From NCBI GenBank assembly GCA_025463675.1, contig JAODAX010000029.1, positions 1 through 64,000 of the forward strand: 64,000 bases of DNA. Direction: 5' to 3'. Positions 41,520-52,281 of the stretch are shown here, in pieces. The position numbers were made by a program, and so were the translations under genes. The notes under the pieces were generated by a model that worked only from the letters and a program-made list of their open reading frames with translations, made no database searches and was not told the origin of the DNA. The DNA comes from Naasia sp. GTDB taxonomy: Bacteria > Actinomycetota > Actinomycetes > Actinomycetales > Microbacteriaceae. The first letter of the stretch is position 1, and each line of letters opens with the position of its first letter.

Positions 41520-42794
41520 GTGCTGCTTTGTCTGTCCGCGAGTCACCGAACCGCGGCCTTCGACCTCCTGGAGCGGCTATCCGCTGGCGCACCGTCGGTC
41601 GCCGAGGCCCTCGTCGCCTCGTCCGCGGTCGACGGCGCCGTGATCCTCGCCACCTGCAACCGGTTTGAAGCGTACCTCGACGTCGACGTGACGGCCGCCC
41701 GTGCGGGCAACGCGTCGACGGATGACGCGCTGGCTTCCGTCGCCAGCATGACGGGGGTCGACGTCACCGAGCTCGAGGCCGCCATCGCCGTGCACACCGA
41801 CTCCGCCGTCGCGGAGCATCTGTTCGCGGTATCGAGCGGGCTCGAGTCCGTCGTGATCGGCGAGGGCGAGATCTCCGGGCAGGTGCGCCGGGCGCTCGAG
41901 TCCGCCCGCCAGGCGGGGACCACATCGCCGTCCCTCGAGCGCCTCTTCCAGCGCGCCTCCACCGCGTCGCGCGAGGTGCAGAACAGCACCGGCCTCGGCG
42001 GCGCGGGCCGCTCCATCGTGCGACTCGCCCTCGACCTGGCCTCCTCCCGCATCGCCGACTGGCGTGACCGCAACGTGCTGCTGGTGGGCACCGGCAGGTA
42101 CGCGGGCGCAAGCCTCGCCGCCCTCCGCGACCGCGGCGTGACCGAGGTCGGTGTCTACTCCCCGTCCGGTCGCGCTGCTCGATTCGCCGCTCGCGAGGGC
42201 GTCCGCGCCGTCGAGGCGGACGGCCTCCACGCGGCGCTGGCGGCGGCCGACGTCGTGGTCACCTGCAGCACCGCGCCCACCGTGATCCTCGACGCCGAGC
42301 TCGTCCGCAGGACCCGCACGCCCGGCTCTCGACTGTTCGTGATGGACCTGGGGCTGCCCCGGAACGTCGACCCGGCCGTCGCCGCCGTCGAGGGCGTCGA
42401 GTTACTCGACCTCGAGACGATCCGGGTGCACGCGCCCCTCGACGAGTTCTCCGCACACGACGACGCGCGCGAGCTCGTGGAGCGCGCCGCGGCGGCGTTC
42501 ACGGCGGAGAGCAGCGCCAACCGGGTGACCGGCGCGGTCGTCGCCTTCCGCTCGCACGTGTTCGACCTGCTCGACGCGGAGCTGGAACGGCTGCGCGCCC
42601 GCGGTGAGGACAGCGAGGCGGCGGAGAAGGCGATGCGGCACCTGGTCAGCGTGCTCGTCCACCAGCCGACCCAGCGCGCGAAGGACCTCGCCCGCGCCGG
42701 CCAGGCCGACCGCGTGGTCGACGCCCTCAACACCCTGTTCGATCTCGGGGCGAGCGCCGACGAGGACGAGGCGACCGGACGCGCCACCGGCTGA
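41520..42794 (+). CDS. hemA: Glutamyl-tRNA reductase
   Basis: GTG start [71 protein letters not shown]. Confidence 0.95.
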   Translation: MLLCLSASHRTAAFDLLERLSAGAPSVAEALVASSAVDGAVILATCNRFEAYLDVDVTAARAGNASTDDALASVASMTGVDVTELEAAIAVHTDSAVAEHLFAVSSGLESVVIGEGEISGQVRRALESARQAGTTSPSLERLFQRASTASREVQNSTGLGGAGRSIVRLALDLASSRIADWRDRNVLLVGTGRYAGASLAALRDRGVTEVGVYSPSGRAARFAAREGVRAVEADGLHAALAAADVVVTCSTAPTVILDAELVRRTRTPGSRLFVMDLGLPRNVDPAVAAVEGVELLDLETIRVHAPLDEFSAHDDARELVERAAAAFTAESSANRVTGAVVAFRSHVFDLLDAELERLRARGEDSEAAEKAMRHLVSVLVHQPTQRAKDLARAGQADRVVDALNTLFDLGASADEDEATGRATG

Positions 42795-42829
42795 CGGACG
42801 CGAGCGCCGACGATGCGGCGCCGGCCGCC

Positions 42830-43726
42830 TCAGTGCACGTATTCCAGCAGATCGATCCCGATGGTGCGCATCGCGCCGAGCACGGCGAGGCGATCGGCGA
42901 GGCGCACATCGCGGAACACGACGGTGACGGCGTAGGCGACGCCCGCCCGCGGGCCGCGGAGCACTCCCACCTCGCTGCGCACGCCGGCATCCGTCCCGGT
43001 CTTGTTGAACAGGCTGAGCCCGTGGTCGGACCGGCCGTGCGCGAGGGGGTCCAGCCCGAACGCGCTCGCGACCATCGACAGGTCCATGCCGAGCGCCAGC
43101 CAGTCGGCGATCCGATAGCTGGTGGCCGCGTCGACGATCTCGCCGCGTGCGATCCCGGTGAACAGCCAGGTGAGCTCCGCCGCCGAGCCGACCGAGAGCT
43201 GCGGCGCATCGTCCGGCCCGCGGGAATCGCGCACCCGGTCGAGCAGCGCGGTGCGCCGGATGCCGAGCGACTCCCCGCGCTCCCGGACCGCCGCCAGCCC
43301 GACCCGGCGCAGCAGCACGTTGGTCGCGAGATTGTCGCTGGCGGCGGCGGCGAGCACGGCGAGGTCGATGAGCGGGAAGGACGGTGCGGACAGGTGCTGC
43401 CAGATTCCGGAGTCGGCCACCTCGTCGGCGGGCTCCCGGTCGAGGATGTCGTACCGGGAGCTGGCGCCCTCGGTCAGCTGGGCGGAGACCTCGAGCAGCA
43501 GCAGCACCTTGCCGATGCTGGCGGTGGGCAGCACCAGGGTGTCGTCGACGGACAGCAGGACTCGCCCGGTGCGGAGGTCGACGGCGCGGGCGGAGACCTG
43601 GGCGCCTCCTGCGGCGAGGTCCGCGAGCGCGCCGAAGCCGGCGACGAAGTTGTCCGCCGCCTGCCCGTCGCGGTGCCGGCCGACCGCGGCCCGCCGCGCC
43701 TCCCGCCGCGTCCCGGAGGACGTCAC
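42830..43726 (-). CDS. Class A beta-lactamase-like serine hydrolase
   Basis: [13 protein letters not shown] (SxxK), [13 protein letters not shown] (SDN), [17 protein letters not shown] (KTG). Confidence 0.85.
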   Translation of the reverse strand: MTSSGTRREARRAAVGRHRDGQAADNFVAGFGALADLAAGGAQVSARAVDLRTGRVLLSVDDTLVLPTASIGKVLLLLEVSAQLTEGASSRYDILDREPADEVADSGIWQHLSAPSFPLIDLAVLAAAASDNLATNVLLRRVGLAAVRERGESLGIRRTALLDRVRDSRGPDDAPQLSVGSAAELTWLFTGIARGEIVDAATSYRIADWLALGMDLSMVASAFGLDPLAHGRSDHGLSLFNKTGTDAGVRSEVGVLRGPRAGVAYAVTVVFRDVRLADRLAVLGAMRTIGIDLLEYVH

Positions 43727-45690
43727 CAGATGGTCACCCTCGAGCTCGGCGCCAGCCACAGCGCGTCCGTCTCGGTCAGGCCGAACGCCGCGTAGAAGGG
43801 CTCGAGGTTCCGCACGATCTGGTTGCAGCGGAACTCGCTGGGCGAGTGCGGATCGATGGTGAGCAGGCGCACGATCTCCTCGCTCCGCCCCTTCATCTGC
43901 CAGGCCTGCGCCCAGGACAGGAAGAACCGCTCGGCGCCGGTCAATCCGTCGACGATGGGCGGCTCCGCCCCGCCGAGCGAGAGCAGGTAGGCCTTCCACG
44001 CGATGCCGAGGCCGCCCAGATCGCCGATGTTCTCGCCGATGGTGAGCGCGCCGTTGACGTGGTGGTCGGGCGCCTGCGCCGGGGAGAGCGCGTTGTACTG
44101 CGCGATGAGGGACGCCGTGCGGGTCTCGAACGCCGCCCGGTCCGCGGCCGTCCACCAGTCGGTGAGGCGGCCGTCGCCGTCGAAGCGGGACCCTTGATCG
44201 TCGAAGCCGTGCCCGATCTCGTGACCGATGACAGCGCCGATTGCGCCGTAGTTCGCCGCAGCGTCCCGGTCCGCCGTGAAGAAGGGGTACTGCAGGATGG
44301 CGGCGGGGAAGACGATCTCGTTGAAGCCGGGGTTGTAGTACGCGTTGACCGTCTGCGGCGTCATGAACCACTCGTCGCGGTCGAGCGGCCGGCCGATCTT
44401 GCCGAGTTCGCGCGCGAATTCGAACTCGGCGGCGCGGCGCACGTTCCCGAACAGATCGCCGGGCTCGATCGCGAGCGCGGAGTAGTCGCGCCACTTCCCC
44501 GGGTAGCCGATCTTCGGGGTGAACTTCTCGAGCTTCTCCAGGGCGCGGGCGCGGGTGTCCTCGCCCATCCAGTCCAGGTCGGCGATGCTGCGGCGGTACG
44601 CCTCGACGAGATGCTCGACGAGAATGTCCATCGCCTCCTTCGCGGACGGCGGGAAGTGCCGCTCGACGTAGATCCGGCCGACGGCCTCGCCGAGCACGCC
44701 TTCGACGAGGGAGACCCCGCGCTTCCAGCGGGCCCGCAGCTCGGGCGTGCCGGTCAGCGTGCGGCCGTAGAAGTTGAAGTTCTCCGCCACGAACGCGCTC
44801 GACAGGTACGGCGCGGCGCCGTGCAGCAGGTGCCAGCAGAGCCAGTCGCGCCACGCGTCCACCCGGTCCTCGGTGAGCAGGGCGCCGAGCCCTTCGAGGA
44901 AGCTCGGCTCACGGACGACGAGTTCGGCGAGCGCCGACTCGGGGGCGCCGAGGCCCTCGCGCCACGCCTCCGGATCGGCGTCGGCACCGGCGAGCAGCGC
45001 ACGCACGTGCGCCCAGGGCAACAGGTTGTAGGTCGCCTGGCTGTCCCGCGTGCGCACCTTGTCCCAGTGCGCCGCGGCGAGCGCGGTCTCCAGCTCCAGC
45101 ACGCGGCCGGCGCGGGCGGCCGCGTCGTCGAAGCCGCCGAGCGCGAGCATCCGCTCCACGTGGCTGCCGTACGCCGCCCGCACCTCGGCGAAGCCCCCCT
45201 CGCGGTAGTAGCTCTCGTCCGGCAGGCCGAGCCCCGCCTGCTCCAGGAAGACGAGGTAGCGCTCCGGGTTGCCGGGGTCGTTGTCGACGAACAGCTGGAC
45301 GAAGCCGGGGCCGCCGCTGCGCTCCAGGCGGCCGACCGTGGCGAGCAGCGACGGAATGGAGTCGACGGCGGTCGCCGCGTCGAGCACGCCGCGCACCGGG
45401 CCGGAGCCGAGCGATTCGACGCGCTCCTCGTCGAGGAAGCTGGTGAAGAGGTCGCCGAGCTTGCGGGCTTCGGTGCCCGGCTCGGCAGTCCGGGACTCCT
45501 CGACAATCTCCCGGACCGCCTTCTCGGCCTCCTCGGCCAGCACGTAGAAGGAGCCGTAGCGAGCGCGGTCGGCCGGGATCTCGGTCCGCTCGATCCACTT
45601 GCCGTTGACGTGGCGGAACAGGTCGTCCTGGGGGCGGACGGTGGGATCGAGCTCCTCGAGGGCGATCCCGGACACGGGGGCGTCGGTCAT
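43723..45690 (-). CDS. M13 family metallopeptidase (neprilysin-like PepO)
   Basis: [68 protein letters not shown]. Confidence 0.97.
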   Translation of the reverse strand: MTDAPVSGIALEELDPTVRPQDDLFRHVNGKWIERTEIPADRARYGSFYVLAEEAEKAVREIVEESRTAEPGTEARKLGDLFTSFLDEERVESLGSGPVRGVLDAATAVDSIPSLLATVGRLERSGGPGFVQLFVDNDPGNPERYLVFLEQAGLGLPDESYYREGGFAEVRAAYGSHVERMLALGGFDDAAARAGRVLELETALAAAHWDKVRTRDSQATYNLLPWAHVRALLAGADADPEAWREGLGAPESALAELVVREPSFLEGLGALLTEDRVDAWRDWLCWHLLHGAAPYLSSAFVAENFNFYGRTLTGTPELRARWKRGVSLVEGVLGEAVGRIYVERHFPPSAKEAMDILVEHLVEAYRRSIADLDWMGEDTRARALEKLEKFTPKIGYPGKWRDYSALAIEPGDLFGNVRRAAEFEFARELGKIGRPLDRDEWFMTPQTVNAYYNPGFNEIVFPAAILQYPFFTADRDAAANYGAIGAVIGHEIGHGFDDQGSRFDGDGRLTDWWTAADRAAFETRTASLIAQYNALSPAQAPDHHVNGALTIGENIGDLGGLGIAWKAYLLSLGGAEPPIVDGLTGAERFFLSWAQAWQMKGRSEEIVRLLTIDPHSPSEFRCNQIVRNLEPFYAAFGLTETDALWLAPSSRVTIW

Positions 45691-45759
45691 GCCGCCAGCC
45701 TATTCGCGGGCGGCGGGCCCACCGCTCCTCCCCCGACCCGCGCCGGTTACGCTCGACCG

Positions 45760-46455
45760 GTGCGTCTCGTCGTCGCGCGCTGCTCGGTGGACTACGCCGG
45801 CCGACTCAGCGCCCATCTCCCCCTTGCGACCCGTGTCCTGATGATCAAGGCGGACGGGAGCGTGCTCGTCCACTCGGACGGCGGCTCATACAAGCCGCTC
45901 AACTGGATGAGCCCGCCGTGTACCTTGACGGTGACCGAGCCGGAGGACGTGCAGCGCGAAGTCGGGGTGACCGAGCTGTGGACGGTCAGCCAGGCGAAGA
46001 CCAACGACATGCTCGTGGTCTCGCTGCACGAGGTGCTCTCCGACACCTCCTTCGAGCTCGGCGTCGACCCCGGACTCGTGAAGGACGGGGTGGAGGCCGA
46101 CCTCCAGAAGCTGCTCGCGGAGCAGATCGAGCTGCTCGGCGACGGTCACACGCTCGTGCGGCGGGAGTACATGACGGCGATCGGCCCGGTCGACATCCTC
46201 GCCCGGGACGCGGAGGGCCGCGCGGTCGCCGTGGAGATCAAGCGGCGCGGCGACATCGACGGCGTGGAGCAGCTGACGCGCTACCTCGAGCTGATGAACC
46301 GCGACCCGCACCTCACGCCCGTGACCGGGGTGTTCGCGGCTCAGGAGATCAAGCCGCAGGCGCGCACCCTCGCCCAGGATCGCGGTATCCGCTGCCTCGT
46401 GCTCGACTACGACGCGATGCGCGGCATGGACGACGGTCACCACCGGCTCTTCTGA
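45760..46455 (+). CDS. nucS: Endonuclease NucS (EndoMS)
   Basis: [98 protein letters not shown]. Confidence 0.96.
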   Translation: MRLVVARCSVDYAGRLSAHLPLATRVLMIKADGSVLVHSDGGSYKPLNWMSPPCTLTVTEPEDVQREVGVTELWTVSQAKTNDMLVVSLHEVLSDTSFELGVDPGLVKDGVEADLQKLLAEQIELLGDGHTLVRREYMTAIGPVDILARDAEGRAVAVEIKRRGDIDGVEQLTRYLELMNRDPHLTPVTGVFAAQEIKPQARTLAQDRGIRCLVLDYDAMRGMDDGHHRLF

Positions 46456-46563
46456 CCGCGCCGCCCCGGTCGAGGCGTGCGGGCAACGGCCTGACCTGGG
46501 ACGGGTTTCCCGCCCCGCGTTCTGGGTGTGGCGCGCCCAGGAGCGCCGCTTAGGGTGGGACGC

Positions 46564-47241
46564 ATGACCCCGACCGTCCCGTGGAGCGTCGTGCTCTTCG
46601 ACCTCGACGGCACCATCACCGACTCGGCGCCCGGCATCACCTCGACGCTGTCGCACACGCTGGAGGAGATGGGGCGCCCGATCCCCTCGCCCGCCGAGCT
46701 GCTCGCCTTCGTCGGGCCGCCCATTCTGGACGGCTTTGCCGCGCTCGGCCTGGACCTCGAGCAGAGCCACGAGGCGCTCGCCCTCTACCGCGCCCGCTAC
46801 TCGACGATCGGGGCCTACGACAGCTCGGTCTACGCCGGGATGGCGGAGACTATCCGCGCAGTCGCCGACGCGGGCATCCCGATCGCTCTGGCGACATCGA
46901 AGCCGGAGTCGCAGGCGCGACGCATCCTGGAGCACTACGGGCTCGACGATAACTTCGTGTTCATCGGAGGCGCCTCCGAGGACGAGACCCGCAGCGAGAA
47001 GGCGGACGTCATCGCGCACGTCCTCGAAAACCTCCGCGCTCGCCACGTGGACACCAGCCGACCGGTGATGGTCGGGGACCGCATCCACGACGTGGAGGGC
47101 GCGATGGTCCACGGCCTTCCGGTGGTCTTCGCCTCGTGGGGGTACGGCTCCGAGGCGGAGCAGGCGGGCACCATCGCCGCCGCGGCCGATCCCGCGGAGC
47201 TGCGCGACATCCTGCTCGGCGGCGTGCGAGCAGCCGCCTGA
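46564..47241 (+). CDS. HAD hydrolase (phosphoglycolate phosphatase-like)
   Basis: VVLFDLDGTITDSAPGITSTLSHTLEEMG; IPIALATSKPESQARRILEHYGL; VMVGDRIHDVEGA. Confidence 0.93.
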   Translation: MTPTVPWSVVLFDLDGTITDSAPGITSTLSHTLEEMGRPIPSPAELLAFVGPPILDGFAALGLDLEQSHEALALYRARYSTIGAYDSSVYAGMAETIRAVADAGIPIALATSKPESQARRILEHYGLDDNFVFIGGASEDETRSEKADVIAHVLENLRARHVDTSRPVMVGDRIHDVEGAMVHGLPVVFASWGYGSEAEQAGTIAAAADPAELRDILLGGVRAAA

Positions 47242-47246
47242 CGTCC

Positions 47247-47268
47247 CGGCGCTGGCAGTTCAGCGCCG
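47247..47268. terminator. Hairpin terminator between convergent genes
   Basis: CGGCGCTG-GCAGTT-CAGCGCCG. Confidence 0.6.
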
Positions 47269-47272
47269 ACCT

Positions 47273-47698
47273 TCAGCCGAGCACCGAGTACACCGCGATC
47301 CGCTCGTCGTCCTCGAGGCAGTAGCCGGTGACGGTGGCGATGTAGCCGTCCGGTCCGTCGGCCGCGCGCACCGCCGCGTCGGCGTCGAGGATGCTCGCAA
47401 GCCCGGTGACGGGCGCGCCATCCCCGAACACCCCGCCCGCGGGCGAGCGGACGACCTCCGCGTCCTGCTCGAACCCTGCCGGCCAGATCACGTAGAGGCG
47501 GCCGTCGACGGTGTCGACGTGGAAGCAGCCGTTGTCGCCGACGGCGATCGTGCCCGCCAGCTCCTGCTCGACGCCTGGCGGCTCGAGCAGATCCGCCGTC
47601 GGGATCCCCAGGCCGCCCTCGGAGAAGGCGGCCCCGGCGCAGCCGGCGAGTGCGAAGGGCAGGAGGAGCGCCGCTCCGACACCGCCGCTCCCTCGCAT
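47273..47698 (-). CDS. Hypothetical lipoprotein
   Basis: MRGSGGVGAALLLPFALAGCAGAAF lipobox; two further Cys in the mature part. Confidence 0.75.
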   Translation of the reverse strand: MRGSGGVGAALLLPFALAGCAGAAFSEGGLGIPTADLLEPPGVEQELAGTIAVGDNGCFHVDTVDGRLYVIWPAGFEQDAEVVRSPAGGVFGDGAPVTGLASILDADAAVRAADGPDGYIATVTGYCLEDDERIAVYSVLG

Positions 47699-47814
47699 GT
47701 CGGGACGCTATCAGGGCGGGAGCGCGCGTCGGCTGAGGTCATCCGGGCAAGCAGTGTGTGCGATATACGACATGCTCATTCCGTCCAGCTCTCCCGGCCT
47801 GGGCCGCACCCTGC

Positions 47815-48400
47815 TCCGCGGCGATGTGGACATCCGCCTGCGACGCCATCGTGGACGGCAGGCTCGAGCCCGGGGAGCAGCTGCGGGACGGCGACCGTGC
47901 GTTCTGGCTGGGAGTCAGCCGCACCCCCGTGCGGGAAGCGCTGCTGCGCCTCGCGAGCAGCGGCCTGGTCGGGGCCCGGCCGATCGACCTCGGTGAACGC
48001 AATCGACGAGCGCGCCGTGCGGAATGCCCGCGATGCAACGAGCTGGCCGTGCGGGAGACCGCGGGCGCCTCAGCGCGGAGGAGCTCGCGCGGATGCGAGC
48101 GGCGAACCGACCGTTGCCATCGAGGCCGGCGACGCCGCCGCGGCTCTGCTCGAGGACGACGAGCTGCGCGCCGTTCCGGTCTCGGCACCCGGCAATGCCG
48201 CCCTCGAGGCGGTGCTCGAGCAGTTCGGCCCGGTGGTGCGGCGGGCGAAACGGGTCCGCTTCGAGTCGGCCGACGCCCGCGCGTCGCACCCGCTGCACGA
48301 ACGTCTCATCAGGCTGATCGAGGCCGGCGATGCCGACGGAGCCGCCGCCGTCTCGTTCGGTACGTGGCGCTCCCTGCCGCGGCCGGCGAACCCGGGAAAG
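47815..48400 (+). pseudogene. Frameshifted GntR/FadR-type regulator
   Basis: IVDGRLEPGEQLRDGDRAFWLGVSRTPVREALLRLASSGLV wHTH in one frame; GRLSAEELARMRAANRP and DAAAALLEDDELRAVPVSAPGNAALEAVLEQFGPVVRRAKRVRF...ASHPLHERLIRLIEAGDADGAAA (FCD) in others. Confidence 0.8.
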
Positions 48401-48424
48401 CGTGAGCAGAGCCGACCGCTGCGG

Positions 48425-50683
48425 CTAAGAGCGACCCGCCCCGGAAACTGTCGTGGCCGGCGCGAACCGGCGCAGTCGGAGGCTGTTCGTGACCACGAAC
48501 ACGGACGAGAACGCCATCGCCGCCCCCGCGAGGACCGGATTGAGCAGGCCCAGCATCGCGACCGGGATCGCGGCCACGTTGTAGGCGAACGCCCAGAACA
48601 GGTTGCCCTTGATCGTGCGCAGAGTGGCCCGCGAGAGGCGGATCGCGTCGGCGACCACGGTCAGATCCCCGCTGACGACGGTGATGTCGCTGGCCGCGAT
48701 CGCCGCATCGGTGCCCGCTCCCATGGCGATGCCGAGATCGGCCGCCGCGAGCGCGGCCGAGTCGTTGACCCCGTCCCCCACCATCGCGACGATGCGCCCG
48801 TCCGCCTGCAGGCGTCGCACCACCTCGAGCTTGCCCGCCGGCGTCACCCGTGAGTGCACGTCCCGGATGCCGACCTGCTGGGCCACGACCCGCGCGGCAC
48901 CGTCGTTGTCGCCGGTGAGGAGCACCGGTCGGAGACCGAGAGCGGCGAACCGGGCCACGGCCGCGGCCGCCTCCGCCTTCACCGTGTCGGCGACGACGAT
49001 CGCGCCGCGGGCGACGCCGTCCCAGGCGACGACGACGGCCGTGCCGCCCGACGCCTCCGCCTGCTCGACGGCGTCCGCGAGCGCCTGCGGGATGGCCACC
49101 GCCCGTTCCTGCTCGAGCCAGTGCGGGCGCCCCACCAGGACGAGGTGCCCCTCGACCAGTGCCTGCACACCGGCGCCCGCGCTGGATGCGAACTGCTCGG
49201 CCGCTCCGACCTCGATCCCGCGGGCTGCCGCCTCGCGGGTGATGGCGCGGGCGACAGGATGCTCGGAGCCGGCCTCCGCTCCCGCGGTGAGCCGGAGGAG
49301 ATCCCCGGCGGCGGTGCCGTCGACGGGGACGACGTCGCGGACGGTCATCGCGCCGGTGGTGACGGTGCCGGTTTTGTCCAGCACGATCGTGTCGATGGTC
49401 CGCGTCTGCTCCAGCACCTGGGGTCCGCGGATGAGGATTCCCAACTGCGACCCCCGCCCGGTGCCGACCAGGAGGGCGGTCGGAGTGGCGAGTCCGAGCG
49501 CGCACGGGCAGGCGATGATCAGGGTGGCGACCGCCGCGGCAAAGGCGACCGTCGCGGACCCGCCGAGGACCAGCCAGCCGAGGAAGGTCGCCAGTGCGAG
49601 GCCGATCACGATGGGCACGAAGATCCCCGAGACGCGGTCCGCGAGGCGCTGCACCTTCGCCTTCCCCGTCTGGGCGTCCTCGACGAGGCGGCCCAGCCGG
49701 GCCAGTTCGGTGTCCGCTCCGACCCGGGTGATCTCGACGACCAGACGGCCGCCGACGTTGAGAGTGGCTCCCGTGACCCGGTCCCCCGGGCGGACCTCCA
49801 CCGGGATGGACTCGCCGGTGAGCATGCTCTGATCGACCGCGGAGGTGCCCTCCCGGATCAGGCCGTCGCTCGCGATCTTCTCGCCCGGACGGACGACGAT
49901 CAGGTCGCCCGGCACCAGCGCCGCGACGGCGATCCGCTGCTCGGCGCCCCCGCGCAGGACGGCGGCGTCCTTGGCGCCGAGTTCCAGCAGCGCTCGAATC
50001 GCGGCACCGGACTGCCTCTTCGCCCGGGCCTCCAGGTAGCGACCGCCGAGGATGAACACGGTGACGGCGGCCGCCACCTCCAGGTAGAGCTCGCTGCCCC
50101 CGGGCTCCGCGGCGAGGAGGGAGAAGGTCATCTGCATGCCCGGCATGCCGGCGTCGCCGAGGACCAGCGCGTACAGGGACCAGCCGAACGCGGCCAGGAC
50201 TCCCACGCTGACCAGGGTGTCCATGGTGGCGGCGCCGTGCCGGGCGTTCACCGCCGCTGCACGGTGGAACGGCCACGCTCCCCACACGGCGACCGGCGCA
50301 GCGAGGGTGAGGACGAGCCACTGCCAGTTGTCGAACTGAAGCGCGGGCACCATCGAAAGCAGCACGACCGGCACGGTGAGGGCGGCGGAGACGACCAGTC
50401 GCTGCCGCAGCGGCCGGGTGCCGTCCTCATCCACGGCGCCGTCGTCGTCCCCTGCGGCAGCGGGCGGCGCGGGAAGCGTCGCCTGATAGCCGGCCGCCTC
50501 CACTGCGGCGATCAGGTCGGCCGGACCGATGTCGCCATCGACGTTCACCCGCGCCTTCTCGGTGGCGTAATTCACGGAGGCCTCGACTCCCGGGAGCTTG
50601 CTCAGCTTGCGCTCAATGCGGTTTGCGCACGCCGCGCAGGTCATCCCCGAGATGTCGAGCTCGATGGCGACCGGCGTCGTCAC
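48425..50683 (-). CDS. copA: Copper-translocating P-type ATPase
   Basis: [35 protein letters not shown] (HMA); [54 protein letters not shown]. Confidence 0.96.
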   Translation of the reverse strand: MTTPVAIELDISGMTCAACANRIERKLSKLPGVEASVNYATEKARVNVDGDIGPADLIAAVEAAGYQATLPAPPAAAGDDDGAVDEDGTRPLRQRLVVSAALTVPVVLLSMVPALQFDNWQWLVLTLAAPVAVWGAWPFHRAAAVNARHGAATMDTLVSVGVLAAFGWSLYALVLGDAGMPGMQMTFSLLAAEPGGSELYLEVAAAVTVFILGGRYLEARAKRQSGAAIRALLELGAKDAAVLRGGAEQRIAVAALVPGDLIVVRPGEKIASDGLIREGTSAVDQSMLTGESIPVEVRPGDRVTGATLNVGGRLVVEITRVGADTELARLGRLVEDAQTGKAKVQRLADRVSGIFVPIVIGLALATFLGWLVLGGSATVAFAAAVATLIIACPCALGLATPTALLVGTGRGSQLGILIRGPQVLEQTRTIDTIVLDKTGTVTTGAMTVRDVVPVDGTAAGDLLRLTAGAEAGSEHPVARAITREAAARGIEVGAAEQFASSAGAGVQALVEGHLVLVGRPHWLEQERAVAIPQALADAVEQAEASGGTAVVVAWDGVARGAIVVADTVKAEAAAAVARFAALGLRPVLLTGDNDGAARVVAQQVGIRDVHSRVTPAGKLEVVRRLQADGRIVAMVGDGVNDSAALAAADLGIAMGAGTDAAIAASDITVVSGDLTVVADAIRLSRATLRTIKGNLFWAFAYNVAAIPVAMLGLLNPVLAGAAMAFSSVFVVTNSLRLRRFAPATTVSGAGRS

Positions 50684-51012
50684 CGCGAGACGACCTGGTA
50701 GCCGGCCGCCTCGACTGCCGTGCGCAGAGCCTCCTCCCGCACCGGCCCGCTGAGAGCGACCGTCACAGTCGATTCGCCCCCGGCGACCAGGGCGATGTCG
50801 ACGGCGTCCACGCCGTCGAGCTCGCCGAGCTCCTCGGTGACGCTCGCGACGCAGTGCGCGCAGGTCATGCCGAGGACCCGGAGCGTGCTGGTGTCGGCGC
50901 CTTGCAGCGCGCTTCGCCGGCCAGACTCTGCGGAGCCGGTGGAGCAGCACGCGCAGGAGGCGGAATCGGCGCGCGATTCGGCAAGGGGAAGCAGGGTGCG
51001 GTCGGTGTCCAT
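50680..51012 (-). CDS. copZ: Heavy-metal-associated domain protein (CopZ-like) with extra Cys-rich N-terminus
   Basis: [43 protein letters not shown]. Confidence 0.88.
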   Translation of the reverse strand: MDTDRTLLPLAESRADSASCACCSTGSAESGRRSALQGADTSTLRVLGMTCAHCVASVTEELGELDGVDAVDIALVAGGESTVTVALSGPVREEALRTAVEAAGYQVVSR

Positions 51013-51029
51013 GGTGTGCCTTCCGGTTC

Positions 51030-51323
51030 TCAGGAGCGGACGAGACGGGCGATCGCGTCGCTCGCCTCGCGGATCTTGGTCTGCGCGACCTCGCCGCCTT
51101 CGGCTGCGGCCTCCGCGACGCAGTGCGAGAGGTGGTCATCGAGCAGCGAGAGCGCCACGCGCTCCAGCGCCTTGGTGGCTGCCGAGATCTGCGTCAGGAC
51201 GTCGATGCAGTAGGCGTCGTCCTCCACCATCCGTGCGATGCCGCGCACCTGGCCTTCCGCGCGGCGGAGCCGCTTGAGCAGGTCGTCCTTGTCGTCGATG
51301 TAGCCGACGGGATGCGTGTCCAC
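51030..51323 (-). CDS. csoR: CsoR-type copper-sensing repressor
   Basis: [57 protein letters not shown]-x(n)-HxxxC copper ligands. Confidence 0.92.
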   Translation of the reverse strand: MDTHPVGYIDDKDDLLKRLRRAEGQVRGIARMVEDDAYCIDVLTQISAATKALERVALSLLDDHLSHCVAEAAAEGGEVAQTKIREASDAIARLVRS

Positions 51324-51360
51324 GGTGTCTCCTCGCGCGATGTGCTCCCGCAAGCATACC

Positions 51361-51377
51361 ATACCCCCCTACCGTAT
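51361..51377. promoter_or_regulatory. Candidate CsoR operator upstream of csoR-copZ-copA
   Basis: ATACCCCCCTACCGTAT, G/C tract flanked by ATAC/GTAT. Confidence 0.55.
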
Positions 51378-51496
51378 TCGGGGCCGGCAAAGCGCGCTCT
51401 CGATTACGGCCGCGGTGGCGTCATGGGCGCACCCCAGGTGGGTCAGCCCGATGAGCGCGGACCCGCGGTCGGACGGGTGGGCGTTTCTGCGGGAAA

Positions 51497-51520
51497 GCGA
51501 CCTGCTGGTGAGCAGGTCGC
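51497..51520. repeat. Perfect 10-bp hairpin
   Basis: GCGACCTGCT-GGTG-AGCAGGTCGC. Confidence 0.75.
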
Positions 51521-52020
51521 CCGATACGTCCCGCCCCCAGAATCATGCGGCAGTTCCAGGGCGCTCGGGATCGTTTTTCAACCGTCCGGCGGAAGAAGTT
51601 CCACTCCCCTGATGAGCGCGGAACCTCTGCCGGGCGCCGCGGCCGACGCCGGCCACCCTGGCGCCGCGCATACCGGTCACAGGCATTCACTGAACTTCGA
51701 GACGAGCGGCCGCGTCCACGCATTGACGGTGAGCGGCTCCAGCTACGACATGGACCTCGATCGGATGGTCGTGCGGGAGCTCGGGGCCCCTTCGGGGTGG
51801 ACGTAAGCGAGCTGCGGCGGGACGAGGAGGAGTGGACTCTCCTGCGCTCGCCGAATGAACCGTCAGCAGGCGGGGGGTCCTGGTCGTCGACTATCACCTA
51901 CCGAATGTCGCGTTCACGTTCTGGGCGTCCACGACGATCCTCTCGATAGAGCCGGCCACGACACGGGATGTGTCGTCGCCCGTCCGACCGTGCGCAACCG
52001 CGGAGGCAGATACCTCCACA

Positions 52021-52036
52021 ATACCCCCCGGGGTAT
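52021..52036. promoter_or_regulatory. CsoR/CstR-family operator overlapping a -10-like box
   Basis: ATACCCC-CC-GGGGTAT perfect 7-bp arms, followed by TATACT-like hexamer (ggggTATACTgg). Confidence 0.8.
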
Positions 52037-52071
52037 ACTGGTTCCGGGAACTTCACGCGAGAGGACAAGAC

Positions 52072-52245
52072 ATGTGCAGAGCCGTGACGTGCAAGCAGTG
52101 CGGGAAGACGACGTGGGCCGGTTGCGGTCAGCACGTGGAACAGGTGATGCGGGGCGTATCCGGCTCCGCACGTTGCCCAGGTCATGTGGAGGCTCCGCTC
52201 GGTTCCAATCGCGGATTGCTTTCCCGTCTTTTCGGCCGCCGATGA
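52072..52245 (+). CDS. 57-aa Cys/His-rich small protein, first gene of sulfur operon
   Basis: MCRAVTCKQCGKTTWAGCGQHVEQVMRGVSGSARCPGHVEAPLGSNRGLLSRLFGRR; start 35 nt after the operator. Confidence 0.8.
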   Translation: MCRAVTCKQCGKTTWAGCGQHVEQVMRGVSGSARCPGHVEAPLGSNRGLLSRLFGRR

Positions 52246-52281
52246 CGCAGCGGCACCTGCATCGATGACGAGGAGTACTTC

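Noticed and set aside
43384-46455. 1023-aa plus-strand ORF
   Set aside because: Antisense shadow of the M13 peptidase and beta-lactamase genes that merges in frame into nucS; Arg/Pro/Gly-rich composition typical of high-GC shadow frames. Only the nucS part is real.
48309-51139. 670-aa and 904-aa minus-strand ORFs
   Set aside because: The 670-aa ORF is an out-of-frame shadow of copA; the 904-aa ORF is copA with a spurious upstream extension through copZ. True copA start taken as GTG at 50683.
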